Under the pieces are notes generated by a model. The model was given only the letters and a program-made list of their open reading frames with translations, searched no databases and was not told the origin of the DNA. Shown here piece by piece: positions 34,588 to 43,532 of a stretch of 64,000 bases of DNA; positions within the stretch are counted from its first letter, which is position 1, and each line of letters begins with the position of its first letter. Source of the DNA: Verrucomicrobiota bacterium (GTDB taxonomy: Bacteria; Verrucomicrobiota; Kiritimatiellia; RFP12; UBA1067). The translations under genes and the position numbers were made by a program. The stretch is taken from NCBI GenBank assembly GCA_023269675.1, contig JAHFSX010000004.1:83442-147441 (forward strand), in the 5' to 3' direction.

Positions 34588-35097
34588 ATGAAAAAGATGA
34601 TGTTCGGTTTGGTTTTGGCCGGTTTGGTCGTTTTCGGCGCCAGCGCGGCTGAAAAAGTCAGGTGGCCGGTGTGGTTCGCGTTCAACGACACGGAAGACAT
34701 CGACGTGATCGGGCTACGGCTCAACTTGCCCTCGGGCCAGTGCGAGCAGGTCAGCGGTTTGGATCTCGGCCTCATCGGCCGCTCCACGTATTTCAGCGGC
34801 CTCCAGCTCAACCTGTTGCGCAACGACGTGAAAGACACGCTCCAAGGCTGGCAGATCGGCTGCTACAACTCGACCGGCCTCGGCGACGCGCTCGGCATTC
34901 AGACGGGCCTCTGGAACGAGGCGAAGACCCTGTACGGCTTCCAGGTCGGACTGGTCAACCTCGCCGACTACGCCAAGGGGTTCCAGGTCGGACTCGTCAA
35001 CCGCGCCGAAGGGCTGCACGGCTATCAGCTCGGCCTCGTCAACATCATCCGTGACAGCAACGTCCCGTTCTGCCCGATCCTTAACATCGGCTTGTAA
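34588..35097 (+). CDS. Secreted repeat protein of the LA_2272 surface-repeat type
   Basis: 169 residues with a signal peptide (MKKMMFGLVL...GASA). Start fixed by GAGG about 9 nt upstream. The mature part is built of short beta repeats of the form G(F/Y)Q(V/L)GLVN (FQVGLVNLAD, FQVGLVNRAE, YQLGLVNIIR, with earlier LQLNLLRND and WQIGCYNS units), as in LA_2272-type surface repeats that stack as a beta structure. Its partners are unknown; probably exported and outer-membrane or surface associated. It stands alone with its own promoter and terminator. Confidence 0.75.
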   Translation: MKKMMFGLVLAGLVVFGASAAEKVRWPVWFAFNDTEDIDVIGLRLNLPSGQCEQVSGLDLGLIGRSTYFSGLQLNLLRNDVKDTLQGWQIGCYNSTGLGDALGIQTGLWNEAKTLYGFQVGLVNLADYAKGFQVGLVNRAEGLHGYQLGLVNIIRDSNVPFCPILNIGL

Positions 35098-35120
35098 GCC
35101 TTGCGCAGTCGCTTGATCTG

Positions 35121-35162
35121 AAACGCAAAGCGCGGCTTTAACGGCCGCCTTTGCGTTTTTCG
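35121..35162 (+). terminator. Rho-independent terminator after the GLVN-repeat gene
   Basis: AAACGCAAAG pairs with CTTTGCGTTT outside an inner GCGGC/GCCGC stem, followed by a T-rich tail. The element is symmetric enough to work in both directions. Confidence 0.85.
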
Positions 35163-35186
35163 TTATAACCCCGAGGAAAATGCGTC

Positions 35187-36407
35187 ATGCTCGTCAAACC
35201 TTTCGCCGCGCTGCGGCCTGTTCCAGAGAAAGCGGCCGCGCTGGCCGCCGTCCCGTATGATGTGGTCGACACGGCCGAGGCGCGCGTGCTGGCCGCAGGC
35301 AACCCCGACAGCTTCCTGCACGTCTCGCGTCCCGAGATCGACCTGCCGGACAGCGTGGACGTCCACGACGACGCGGTCTACGCGCAGGGCGTCCGCGCCC
35401 TCAAGGATCTGCAGGCGCGCGGCGTGTTGCAGCGCGAGGCCGGCGAGCGCCTCTACGTCTACCGCCAGATCATGGGCGCCCACAGCCAGACCGGCGTGGT
35501 GACCTGCTGCCACATCGAGGACTATGCGAATGACATCATCCGCAAGCACGAGAAGACCCGCAAGGATAAGGAGGACGACCGCACGCGCCACTGCCTGGAG
35601 CTGAACGCCAACTCCGGCCCGGTCTTCCTGACCTACCGCGACTCCGCCGCGCTGGATACGCGGGTCGCCGACGTCCAGCAGCACGCGCCGCTCTACGATT
35701 TCACCGCCGTCGACGGCGTGCGCCACACCGTCTGGCGCGTGGAAGGACCGACGGAGGGCTGGGTCAAGGCCTTCGGCCAGGTGCCGCTGGCCTATGTGGC
35801 GGACGGCCACCACCGCGCCGCGGCCGCCTTCCGCACCGGCCAGCAGCGCCGCGCCGCCAACCCCGCCCACACCGGCAACGAGGAGTACAACTGGTTCCTC
35901 GCCGTGCTCTTCCCGGCCACCCAGCTGCGCATCCTGCCCTACAACCGCTGCGTCGCCGACCTCAACGGGCTGACGCCCGCCGCGTTTCTGGAAAAGGTGA
36001 AGGCGGTCTTCAAGGCCGAGCCCGCCGACGGCGCGACGCCGGACGGGCCGCGCGAAGTGCGCATGTACCTCGGCCGCGCGTGGTACAAGCTGACCTGGGA
36101 CGAGCGCTCCTCCGACCCCGTGGGGCGCCTCGACGTGAGCGTGCTGCAGGACTGGCTGCTGGCGCCGGTGCTGGGCATCGACGACCCGCGCACCAACACG
36201 CGCATCTCCTTCGTCGGCGGCATCCGCGGCACGGGCGAGCTGACCCAACGCGTGGACAGCGGACGCGACGCCGTGGCCTTCTCCATGTATCCGACCACGG
36301 TCGAACAGATGATGGACATCGCGGACGCGGGGCAGATCATGCCGCCCAAGAGCACCTGGTTCGAACCCAAGCTGCGCTCGGGCCTGCTGGTCCATACGCT
36401 GGACTGA
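35187..36407 (+). CDS. DUF1015 family protein
   Basis: 406 residues, close to the usual DUF1015 length. It begins MLVKPFAALRPVPEKA and contains the conserved PYDVV, NPDSFLHVSRPE, YVADGHHRAAAA and closing MPPKSTWFEPKLRSGLL segments that define the family. GAGG precedes the ATG. Cytoplasmic. DUF1015 proteins occur in many anaerobes, often near serine or D-3-phosphoglycerate metabolism genes, but their reaction is not established and I do not assign one. It converges on a DtxR-type gene across a heptameric repeat. Confidence 0.85.
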   Translation: MLVKPFAALRPVPEKAAALAAVPYDVVDTAEARVLAAGNPDSFLHVSRPEIDLPDSVDVHDDAVYAQGVRALKDLQARGVLQREAGERLYVYRQIMGAHSQTGVVTCCHIEDYANDIIRKHEKTRKDKEDDRTRHCLELNANSGPVFLTYRDSAALDTRVADVQQHAPLYDFTAVDGVRHTVWRVEGPTEGWVKAFGQVPLAYVADGHHRAAAAFRTGQQRRAANPAHTGNEEYNWFLAVLFPATQLRILPYNRCVADLNGLTPAAFLEKVKAVFKAEPADGATPDGPREVRMYLGRAWYKLTWDERSSDPVGRLDVSVLQDWLLAPVLGIDDPRTNTRISFVGGIRGTGELTQRVDSGRDAVAFSMYPTTVEQMMDIADAGQIMPPKSTWFEPKLRSGLLVHTLD

Positions 36408-36415
36408 ACCCTGCC

Positions 36416-36498
36416 GAACGTTCAACGTTCAACATTCAACGCTCAACTCTGAAGGAAACACCCTTGAAAGTTGGGCGTTCAGCGTTGAACGTTCGGCC
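36416..36498. repeat. Inverted pair of 7-nt GTTCAAC/GTTGAAC arrays, copy 1
   Basis: The left arm (about 36416-36448) has TTCAAC-type words every 7 nt; the right arm (about 36470-36498) has GTTGGGC, GTTCAGC, GTTGAAC, GTTCGGC every 7 nt. The arms are complementary. A second such pair is at 56676-56748. Confidence 0.75.
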
Positions 36499-36499
36499 C

Positions 36500-36874
36500 T
36501 CAGGTTTTCTTGCGCCGGTGGACCCTGACGAAATCCGTGATGCGGGCCAAGGTCTCCGCGCTGAGGAAGTGCTCCATGGTGCAGGCGTCCTTCTCGGCCG
36601 TCTCCTCCGCGACTTTCAGCAGCAGCAGGAACTCCTTGAGCAGCGTGTGGCGTCCGAGGATCTGGCTGGCCGCGGCCACGCCCGCTGCGGTCAGCTCCAC
36701 CGCGCCGTAGGGCTCTTGGACCACAAACCCCTGCCGCTTCAGCTCCAGCACCGCCTTGATGACCGACGGCATCTTGACGTGCAGCGCCAGCGCCACATCG
36801 CGCACGCGGGCGTGCCCATTCGTCTGCACCAGCAGGTACATGGTCTCAAGATAGTCTTCCAAGCTGTTCGTCAC
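36500..36874 (-). CDS. DtxR/MntR-family metal-dependent transcriptional repressor
   Basis: 124 residues from a GTG at 36874, preferred over an upstream TTG because AAGGAG lies 6 nt before it. Winged helix (about 1-65, VRDVALALHVKMPSVIKAV as recognition region) followed by a dimerisation/metal domain. The first-site ligands align with MntR: Asp7 and Glu10 (EDYLE), the histidine in GRHTLLKEF, and the EHF pair. But the position of MntR Glu99 is cysteine (DACTMEH), as in DtxR/IdeR, so metal selectivity (Mn versus Fe) is uncertain. The C-terminal SH3-like domain of DtxR is absent. It likely represses a metal uptake gene elsewhere; none is adjacent. Confidence 0.85.
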   Translation of the reverse strand: MTNSLEDYLETMYLLVQTNGHARVRDVALALHVKMPSVIKAVLELKRQGFVVQEPYGAVELTAAGVAAASQILGRHTLLKEFLLLLKVAEETAEKDACTMEHFLSAETLARITDFVRVHRRKKT

Positions 36875-36960
36875 GATGCGCTCCTTGGCTAGCTTACGGA
36901 TCAATCAATCGAAGTTGGCCGCGCTTTCGGTTCCGGCCGGGCCCAGTTAGCGTTCTGCGC

Positions 36961-39900
36961 TTAGCGGATGGTCATCAGCGTTCCGAGATTGTGGATGAGA
37001 AGCACCTTGCCCGCACCCGGCGTGCGGTCGTACCGCACGAGCCAGGTCTTGGGCAGGTTGGGCGCGGCGCTGAACGAGCCGGCCAGGTTCCCCGCGCAGG
37101 TCACGATCTGGTAGGAGTAGCCGGCCATCTGCGCGGTATCGGCGATCTGCAGCGTCAGGCCCGCGAGGCTCAGGTCAGCCGACACGGCCAGCGTGTCGCA
37201 CGTGCCGTCCGTGCGCGTGTCGACCAGCAGCGTGCCTCCGCCCAGCGCGGGCGTGTTCGCGAAGGTCAGCGTGCCGACGGCATCGGCGCCGCCCGGGGCG
37301 ACCGTGCCGCTCACCGTCAGGCTGCCGCCGATGACCGTGCCGCTGCCGCCGATCCCGGCCAGGGTCTGCGCCTGCCCGTTCAGATCCAGCGTGGCGCCTG
37401 CCGCCACCGTGACCGTCCCGCCCGCGGGCAGGCGGTTCGCGCCGCCCGCCAGACGCAGCGAGCCGCCGCTGACGAGCGTGCTGCCGGCGTAGCTGTTCGC
37501 GCCGCTCAGCGTGAGCGTGCCGCTGCCGGCCTTGACCAGCGCGTTGGAGCCGGAGATCACGCCGGAGAAGAGCGTGCTGCTGGCGTCGCCGCCGGCCGTC
37601 AGCGTGGACCACGCTCCGCTGCCGTTGAGCACGGAGCCGGCGCCGCTGAGCGAGCCGACCGCCTGGCTGATGCCGTTGAGGTCAAGCGCCGCGTTGTTGG
37701 AGACCACCAGCGCCGTGGCCGTCGGCAGGACGTTGGTGGGCGCGAACAGGCCCGTGTTGAACCACTTGTAATTCAGGTAGGCCTCGACCGCCTGACGGTC
37801 AGCCGTGCCCAGCGCGTTGTTATAGACCAGCACTTCGCCGACATCGCCCTTATAAGAGCGGAAGTAGAGTCCGTTGTAAGGCCTGCAGTCTCCGATGGCG
37901 GTGAACCAGTTCCTAGGCGAGAGGGCGATCGCGGTCAGGATGTGCGGCGTGTTCGACGCCAGCTGATTGGTCTCAACACCGTTGATGAACATCTGTCCGC
38001 CGACCGAGAAATCATTGTCGTTGCCGGGATGGAACCAGGACGTCAGGCTGGACTGCCGGATGCTGTAGTCGCCGTTGTTCTGTCCCCAGATTCCGCCGCC
38101 TGACATGTAACCCCGCGCCTTGTTGACGATAAAGGCCGTCTGCACGAGCGCGGATTTCCCCGCGCCCATGCAGTTGGTCAGGCCTTCAAACCGCACAACG
38201 GGGCGCCCGTTGAGCGCGTTGGTCACGTACACCGGCTGGAGCACCGCCACGCTCTGCGTGAAATTCACGCCCGCCGCCGTCGAGTCGGCCCACATCGTGA
38301 CATTCGAGCCGCTCAGCGTCAGCTTGCTCAAATCCGACGCGTCCAGTTGGTAGGCGAGCCCGTTGGTCAGCGGCGCAGTCGGGGTGCCTTGCAGCCTGAC
38401 GGTGCCGCCGCCGATGACCGTCGCGCCGCTGTAGGTGTTCAATCCGCTCAGCGTGAGCGTGCCCGCGCCGGTCTTGTTCAGCGCGGTCGTGCCCGCGCCG
38501 TCACGGATCGCGCCCCAGAACAGGCTGTCCCCATTGCCCGCGCCGACGGTCAGCGTGACGGCGCCGCCGACCGAGTTGCTCACCGCGCCGGAACCGCCCA
38601 GACGTCCGACGGACAGGCTCTGGCCGCCCAGGTCGAGCGTGCCGCTGACGCTCAGGCTGCTCGCGCTGACGGCCGCGTCCTTGACAACCAGCGCGCCGGC
38701 GTTGATCTCGGTGACACCGGAACAGGTGTTTCCGCCGCTGAGCGTAAGCGTGCCTGTTCCGTTCTGCAAGATGCGCCCCGAGCCGCTGATGGGGTTGGTG
38801 ACCGTCGTGTTACCCGACGCGCTGAAGACGAGGGTCGCGTTGTTGATGACCGGCCCTGATCCCAGCGTGCCGTTCGCGCCGATCTCCAGGGTTCCGCCGC
38901 TGACGCGGGTGGTGCCGCTGTAGCTGTTGACGCCGGTCAGGAGGATCTTGCCCCATCCCTGGGCAGGGCAGCCGATCTCGAGGCTGGCGGGGCCGTAAAT
39001 CGGTCCGCTGAACGTGCCGACCACCACAGGGGAGGGTGCGCCGACGCGCGCGTCGTCCATCAGTTCGACGGGGCCGGACAGCGTGCTGTTGGAGTTGAAC
39101 CGCACCGCCCCGACGGGTGTGGCTTCCGCCACGCCGACGCCCGCAAGGTGGAAGGCGTTGGTCAGCGTGCCCGCGAAATTGAACAGGAACTGCGCGCCCC
39201 CGCCCGCGTTCCCGTAAATGAAGACGTCGCCGCTGCTGAAGCCCAACGTGTTGGCAAGGCTGATGCGGCCCGCCATGATCCGCGTGCCGCCGGTGTAGGT
39301 GTTGCCGGCCGAACCGAGCACGAGGTCCTCGTCCGCGCCGCCTCCCGCCAGGGTCAGGCCGTTCGAACCGGTGATCACGCTGTTGAGGGAAGGGCCTGTC
39401 GCGCTCTGGAAGCGCTGATTGAAGATGACGATGCCTTCGGAGGTGCCGAAATTCAGCGTGCCGTTGGTGATCCCGGCCCTTGCGCCGCTGGCGTTGTTGA
39501 TGATCACGCCAGCGGGGTTGATCCCGTCGCCCACGGTCAGCGTCTGGCCGCTTTTGATCGTCAGTGTGGCGCCGTTGTGGACCCGCAGGGCGTAGACCTG
39601 GGTGCTGTCGGCCGCCGAGTTCGTCGTCACGTTGGCGAGCGCGGTCGCGTCGCCGCCGAGTCCGTCGGTATAGGCCGCGGTCTGGAAGCCGTTGGCGCCA
39701 TGGGTCAGGAAATCGCAGGAGCGCCGGTCATCGTTATGGATGCCGAACACGGACGAGACCATGCCGTTGACGGTCGGCACGCCGCCGTTGACCAGCAGCT
39801 TCTCGTTCACGCCCAAATTCGACGCTCCCGTTCCGGCTGCGGGGATGATCGCAAGCACACTGCGGTTGGTGCGGACCAGCACGCTCTCGGCCGCCGCCCC

Positions 39901-42270
39901 GCTGTGGCCGAGGGTCAGCGTCACGCTGCTGTCGCTGCCCTTGGCAAATCCCAGCGCCGAAGGCCCTGGCAGGTAGGTGACGGTATTCCCGACGGCGCCG
40001 TCCGCCGCCGTCAAGCCGACCGTCAATCCGGTGCCCGCCGGATTGGCTTGCAGCGTGCCGCCGTCCAGGAGAAGGCTGCCGCCGCCGAAAGGCGCCCCGC
40101 CGAGCGAGAGGGTTCGCAGGGTGCCGGATTTCACGGTCGTCTGGCCCGTATAGGTGGCGTTGGTGTTCAGAACCAGCACGTGCGCGCCGTATTTGGTGAG
40201 ACCGCCGTCCGCGCCGCCCGTGCCGTTCACGAGCGGCTGGTTGATCTGCGTCTGTTGGCTTCCGCCGTCGACGCGCGCGCCGCCTTCCAACACGTTGAAG
40301 ACGCTGTTGGGATTCGCGGCGACCGTCGTGCTGGCCGAGAATTTCAGCAGGCCGCCGTTGAAGTTCACGACAACGCCGTTGGTGGGATTCGGCTGGGTGT
40401 TGTCCAGGCCGCTGAAGGTGAGGGTGCCGCCCGCGAGGGTGAGGGTGCCGGTGCTGCCGACGCCGGTCGACATGAGTTGGACGTTTCCGCCGGACACACT
40501 GACATCGGCGTTGTTGGTGAGGATCCAGGCGTGGCTCGTGCCGTCGCTGGCGATGCGGTGCGTGCCGGTCATTTTTACGACCGCGTTTCCGCTGGCCAGC
40601 AAACCGGATCCGCGGCATTGTGCCGAGCCGATGCTCAAGGTGCCGCCGCTTACGAATGCGTGGATCAGGTTCGTGTTGCCCATGCCCTCCACGGTGGTGA
40701 ACGAAGCCGTGCCGCCGGTCTGCGTGAAGCGGTTGTTTTTGTTGTTTCCGCCCAGCGGGCTGGCGAACAGGTGCGTGCCGCCCGTGACCTCCACAGATGC
40801 GCCGCTGCTGGCCACGAGGGTCGCGCCGGTGCTGCTGCCGCCGGTGAAGGAGAGCGGGCTGCTGCCAGTGTTCAGCGTGAAGCCGCCGAGAAGATAGCTG
40901 CCGCCGTTGACCTGCAGCGCGGCGCCCGAGTTCGCCGTGAAGGTCACGCCCGAGCTGTTGCCGCCGTTGAGCGCGAGCGTGCCCCCGTTCACGGTGACGG
41001 TGCCCGGGCGCATCTGAAAGTCATTGAGGGTCAGCGCGCCGACACCCGTTTTGGTGATCGTTCCGGCACCGTAAACCGGCTTCGCATAGGTCTGGTTCGC
41101 AACCGTATTGAACGCCAGGGTCGCGTTGGCCGTGATGCTGGCGGAGTTGGAGACGGCGCCGTCTTTCGTCCCGTCGCCGAGCTGCAGGGTCCCCGCGGCG
41201 GCCGTCGTCGGGCCGACGTACGTATGATCACTGTTCAGCGTCAGTTTACCGGTGCCGACTTTGGCGAGCCCACCGGGACCGCTCAAGCGCCCGCTGTAGG
41301 TGACATCGGTGTTCTTGCTGCCCAGCGCGAGCGTTACGGCGCCTCCGTCGGTGTCCTGCACGACGAGGTTGTTGGTGCTGTTCAGAGAACCTACGGTCAC
41401 CGTGCCGAGACCGGGGGCAAAGCCCAGCAGGTTCGCGTGCCGCATCTGGATCTCCACATTCTGCAGGCTGTTGGAAGCGCCCGCCACGAACAGGCCCGGA
41501 TCGTAAAGAATGATCGTTCCGCCGCCATAGCACAGGCCTGAGAAGATCCGCGGCGTTGCACCCAGAGACAGGTTAACCTGCCAAGTCAGGTTCGAGACCA
41601 CGCCCGGACCCGTAAAGGCCCCGATGTAATCGGTCTTGGTGTTGATGTCGAACACGCCGCCGCTCTTCACGTCGATGACGGCCTGGTTGTTGACCTGGTT
41701 ATTGTCACCGAATCTGAACGTGGACCCGCTGTTCACCGTCACCGTGCCGCTGCCGACGTTGAGGCCGTCGCTGTTGCCGGGGAAGCCCAGATACAGCTGT
41801 CCGCCGTTGAGCGTGATACCGGCCAGCGCGGACAGGTTCTTGTTCAGATTGAAGGTACCGGTCCCCTCTTTGACCAGCACCGTCCCGCCCGCCGGGGAGA
41901 GCGTGACGCTCACGTTGGCCGTGACCGCGTTGCCGTCAACCGTGACCACCGAGGTTCCGCCGCCGTTGAGCGTGATCGCGTTGTTCGTGATCAGGGTGCT
42001 GGCACTGGCGAAATAAAGATGTCCGAGCGTCAGGCCGCCCACGTCCTGCCAGACGGTCCCGCCCGCGCCGTTGGTGAAGTAGGCCGTGGCGCCGGTCCCC
42101 GTGGCATAGGCCGCCCCTTGCCAGTTGGCGGTATCGCTCCAGTTGCCGCCCGTCGCATTGCTCCAGGCGCCGCTCCCGGCCTGCACCGCGCACGCGAGCC
42201 CCAACACCGTCGCACCCAGCGCTTGCCGCATGGCCGCACAACCGTTCAACCGCACCGTGTTCTTTGACAT
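36961..42270 (-). CDS. Giant autotransporter-associated beta-strand repeat protein
   Basis: 1,769 residues. GGAG precedes the ATG; the N-terminal hydrophobic region (about 14-32) acts as a signal sequence. Most of the chain is many copies of the autotransporter-associated beta-strand repeat, recognisable by GxLTKxGxGTLTLSG-type units (for example GTGTLTLSGGN, GAGTLTLSGLN, GSGTLTLSGAN), which fold as a beta solenoid. At about 1300-1510 a concanavalin/LamG-like domain (LAYQLDASDLSKL, WADSTAAG, NGRPVVRFEG, VGEVLVYNNALG) interrupts the solenoid. I see no C-terminal translocator barrel or PEP-CTERM signal, so the export route is unclear. Probably a surface adhesin or polysaccharide-binding stalk. 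Confidence 0.85.
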   Translation of the reverse strand: MSKNTVRLNGCAAMRQALGATVLGLACAVQAGSGAWSNATGGNWSDTANWQGAAYATGTGATAYFTNGAGGTVWQDVGGLTLGHLYFASASTLITNNAITLNGGGTSVVTVDGNAVTANVSVTLSPAGGTVLVKEGTGTFNLNKNLSALAGITLNGGQLYLGFPGNSDGLNVGSGTVTVNSGSTFRFGDNNQVNNQAVIDVKSGGVFDINTKTDYIGAFTGPGVVSNLTWQVNLSLGATPRIFSGLCYGGGTIILYDPGLFVAGASNSLQNVEIQMRHANLLGFAPGLGTVTVGSLNSTNNLVVQDTDGGAVTLALGSKNTDVTYSGRLSGPGGLAKVGTGKLTLNSDHTYVGPTTAAAGTLQLGDGTKDGAVSNSASITANATLAFNTVANQTYAKPVYGAGTITKTGVGALTLNDFQMRPGTVTVNGGTLALNGGNSSGVTFTANSGAALQVNGGSYLLGGFTLNTGSSPLSFTGGSSTGATLVASSGASVEVTGGTHLFASPLGGNNKNNRFTQTGGTASFTTVEGMGNTNLIHAFVSGGTLSIGSAQCRGSGLLASGNAVVKMTGTHRIASDGTSHAWILTNNADVSVSGGNVQLMSTGVGSTGTLTLAGGTLTFSGLDNTQPNPTNGVVVNFNGGLLKFSASTTVAANPNSVFNVLEGGARVDGGSQQTQINQPLVNGTGGADGGLTKYGAHVLVLNTNATYTGQTTVKSGTLRTLSLGGAPFGGGSLLLDGGTLQANPAGTGLTVGLTAADGAVGNTVTYLPGPSALGFAKGSDSSVTLTLGHSGAAAESVLVRTNRSVLAIIPAAGTGASNLGVNEKLLVNGGVPTVNGMVSSVFGIHNDDRRSCDFLTHGANGFQTAAYTDGLGGDATALANVTTNSAADSTQVYALRVHNGATLTIKSGQTLTVGDGINPAGVIINNASGARAGITNGTLNFGTSEGIVIFNQRFQSATGPSLNSVITGSNGLTLAGGGADEDLVLGSAGNTYTGGTRIMAGRISLANTLGFSSGDVFIYGNAGGGAQFLFNFAGTLTNAFHLAGVGVAEATPVGAVRFNSNSTLSGPVELMDDARVGAPSPVVVGTFSGPIYGPASLEIGCPAQGWGKILLTGVNSYSGTTRVSGGTLEIGANGTLGSGPVINNATLVFSASGNTTVTNPISGSGRILQNGTGTLTLSGGNTCSGVTEINAGALVVKDAAVSASSLSVSGTLDLGGQSLSVGRLGGSGAVSNSVGGAVTLTVGAGNGDSLFWGAIRDGAGTTALNKTGAGTLTLSGLNTYSGATVIGGGTVRLQGTPTAPLTNGLAYQLDASDLSKLTLSGSNVTMWADSTAAGVNFTQSVAVLQPVYVTNALNGRPVVRFEGLTNCMGAGKSALVQTAFIVNKARGYMSGGGIWGQNNGDYSIRQSSLTSWFHPGNDNDFSVGGQMFINGVETNQLASNTPHILTAIALSPRNWFTAIGDCRPYNGLYFRSYKGDVGEVLVYNNALGTADRQAVEAYLNYKWFNTGLFAPTNVLPTATALVVSNNAALDLNGISQAVGSLSGAGSVLNGSGAWSTLTAGGDASSTLFSGVISGSNALVKAGSGTLTLSGANSYAGSTLVSGGSLRLAGGANRLPAGGTVTVAAGATLDLNGQAQTLAGIGGSGTVIGGSLTVSGTVAPGGADAVGTLTFANTPALGGGTLLVDTRTDGTCDTLAVSADLSLAGLTLQIADTAQMAGYSYQIVTCAGNLAGSFSAAPNLPKTWLVRYDRTPGAGKVLLIHNLGTLMTIR

Positions 42271-42379
42271 GCTCCGCCCCTTTTTTGATCCCGCCGGTTA
42301 GCCTGACCCAATAAGAGGCGTATGATACCCTGCGCGACCCTGCCGACACAACGGATTTCTGGCCGGCGGGCGCGGCGCG

Positions 42380-43315
42380 TCACAGCTTGAGCAGCTGGCG
42401 CGCCTGCTCAAAGGCGGGGGCGAGATCGATCTTGTGGGCGGCGCTCCCGAGGGTGCCGTCGAACGCGTGCACGGCGTTTTCCTGCGCGAGGTTCTGGATG
42501 AAGCGCGCGAATTTCGACGACGCGGAGGTCAGGTTCATCAGGACCTCGACGCTCGCCTTGCCGCGCGTGACCGCCTCGCTGATCATGCCCGTGGAGTCGG
42601 CCGTGACGAAGAGCCGCTCGCAGAGCGAGACGAAGGCCGGGATCGGGTTGAAGGTGTCGCGGCTGTAGATCAGCTTATAGTCGAAGGGATAGCCGTCGAT
42701 GAGCGCCTCGACCTCGGGCGGCGTGCGGCGCGAGGTGGTGACCCAGCGCTCGCGGCCCTCCGTGGCCGCGAAGAGGCGGTCGAGGTCACGCTTCATCGCG
42801 TCCGCCCCCATCGATGCGAACGCGTTCGGCCCGCCGACGATCACCGCCACCGCCGGCTTTTTCGGCGTGTGGCGCTTGCGGAAGGCGGCGACCCCGGCCT
42901 CGTAGAACGACGCGCTCGTGGAGGTCAGGTTGACGGGGATAGTGACGATGTTCGGTTGCTGCGGCGGGCGGTCGAAAGCCGGCGCGAGGATGCAGTCGAA
43001 GTTCAGCTTGTAGCCGCGGGGATAAAGGATGGCTGCCACCGGGATGCCGCGGCGGCGGGCGGCGATCTTGCCGGGATAGAAGGCGGTGGAGCCGGTGCAG
43101 ACCACGGCGGCGTAATAACCGTCGGTCTTCTCGATCGTGAACGGGTAGTCCGACACGAGGCCCAGGCGGTCCACGACATAGGAGAGCGCTTTGTGGAAGC
43201 GCGTGGGGTAGGCGACGCGCACGCAGTCATACCCGTACCCGAGCGCGCTGCAGAACGCCTTCGACTGGTTCTCGTGCCCCGCTTTACCGTCTGTAACGAT
43301 CAACAATTTTTTCAT
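42380..43315 (-). CDS. ELM1/DUF1022-like nucleoside-diphosphosugar-binding protein
   Basis: 311 residues. It opens with LLIVTDGKAGHENQSKAF, the signature of the mitochondrial-fission ELM1 family (DUF1022), and continues with VVCTGSTAFYPG, VIVGGPNAFA, the WVTTSRRTPPEVE segment and LFVTADSTGMISEAVT, the last resembling a GT-B donor site. Bacterial members are often found near lipid A or LPS genes and look like glycosyltransferases, but function is not proven. Cytoplasmic or membrane-peripheral. It stands next to the giant repeat gene in the same direction. Confidence 0.8.
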   Translation of the reverse strand: MKKLLIVTDGKAGHENQSKAFCSALGYGYDCVRVAYPTRFHKALSYVVDRLGLVSDYPFTIEKTDGYYAAVVCTGSTAFYPGKIAARRRGIPVAAILYPRGYKLNFDCILAPAFDRPPQQPNIVTIPVNLTSTSASFYEAGVAAFRKRHTPKKPAVAVIVGGPNAFASMGADAMKRDLDRLFAATEGRERWVTTSRRTPPEVEALIDGYPFDYKLIYSRDTFNPIPAFVSLCERLFVTADSTGMISEAVTRGKASVEVLMNLTSASSKFARFIQNLAQENAVHAFDGTLGSAAHKIDLAPAFEQARQLLKL

Positions 43316-43478
43316 AGCGCCTGCTTCCGACCTGGTGCGAAGTCTATCACAGAAGCTTCCGGGTCAGCATCCTGTTTGTCACCCGGCCTTCTTTGCGCCT
43401 GGCAAATCAACTCCATCGAGAGCGAATCAAGATAATCACCGCCCAGGCGCGAAAGGTGCCACGTTCACCGGACTCAAG

Positions 43479-43511
43479 CTTGGCGCTCTTGGAGAACTTG
43501 GCGTCTTGGCG
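43479..43511. repeat. Phased CTTGG repeat array, family copy 2
   Basis: CTTGG at 43479, 43488, 43497 and 43505, i.e. steps of 9, 9 and 8 nt, the same as in the 54601-54631 copy and close to the 1597-1633 copy. It fills the space between the ELM1-like and XRE genes. Confidence 0.7.
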
Positions 43512-43532
43512 GCGGGAGGCGGCTGTGCCGGA

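Noticed and set aside
39148..41541. 797-codon open frame on the plus strand
   Set aside because: It is antisense to the repetitive beta-strand gene; repeats and high GC keep the opposite frame open. No initiation signal and Ala/Gly/Arg-rich composition.
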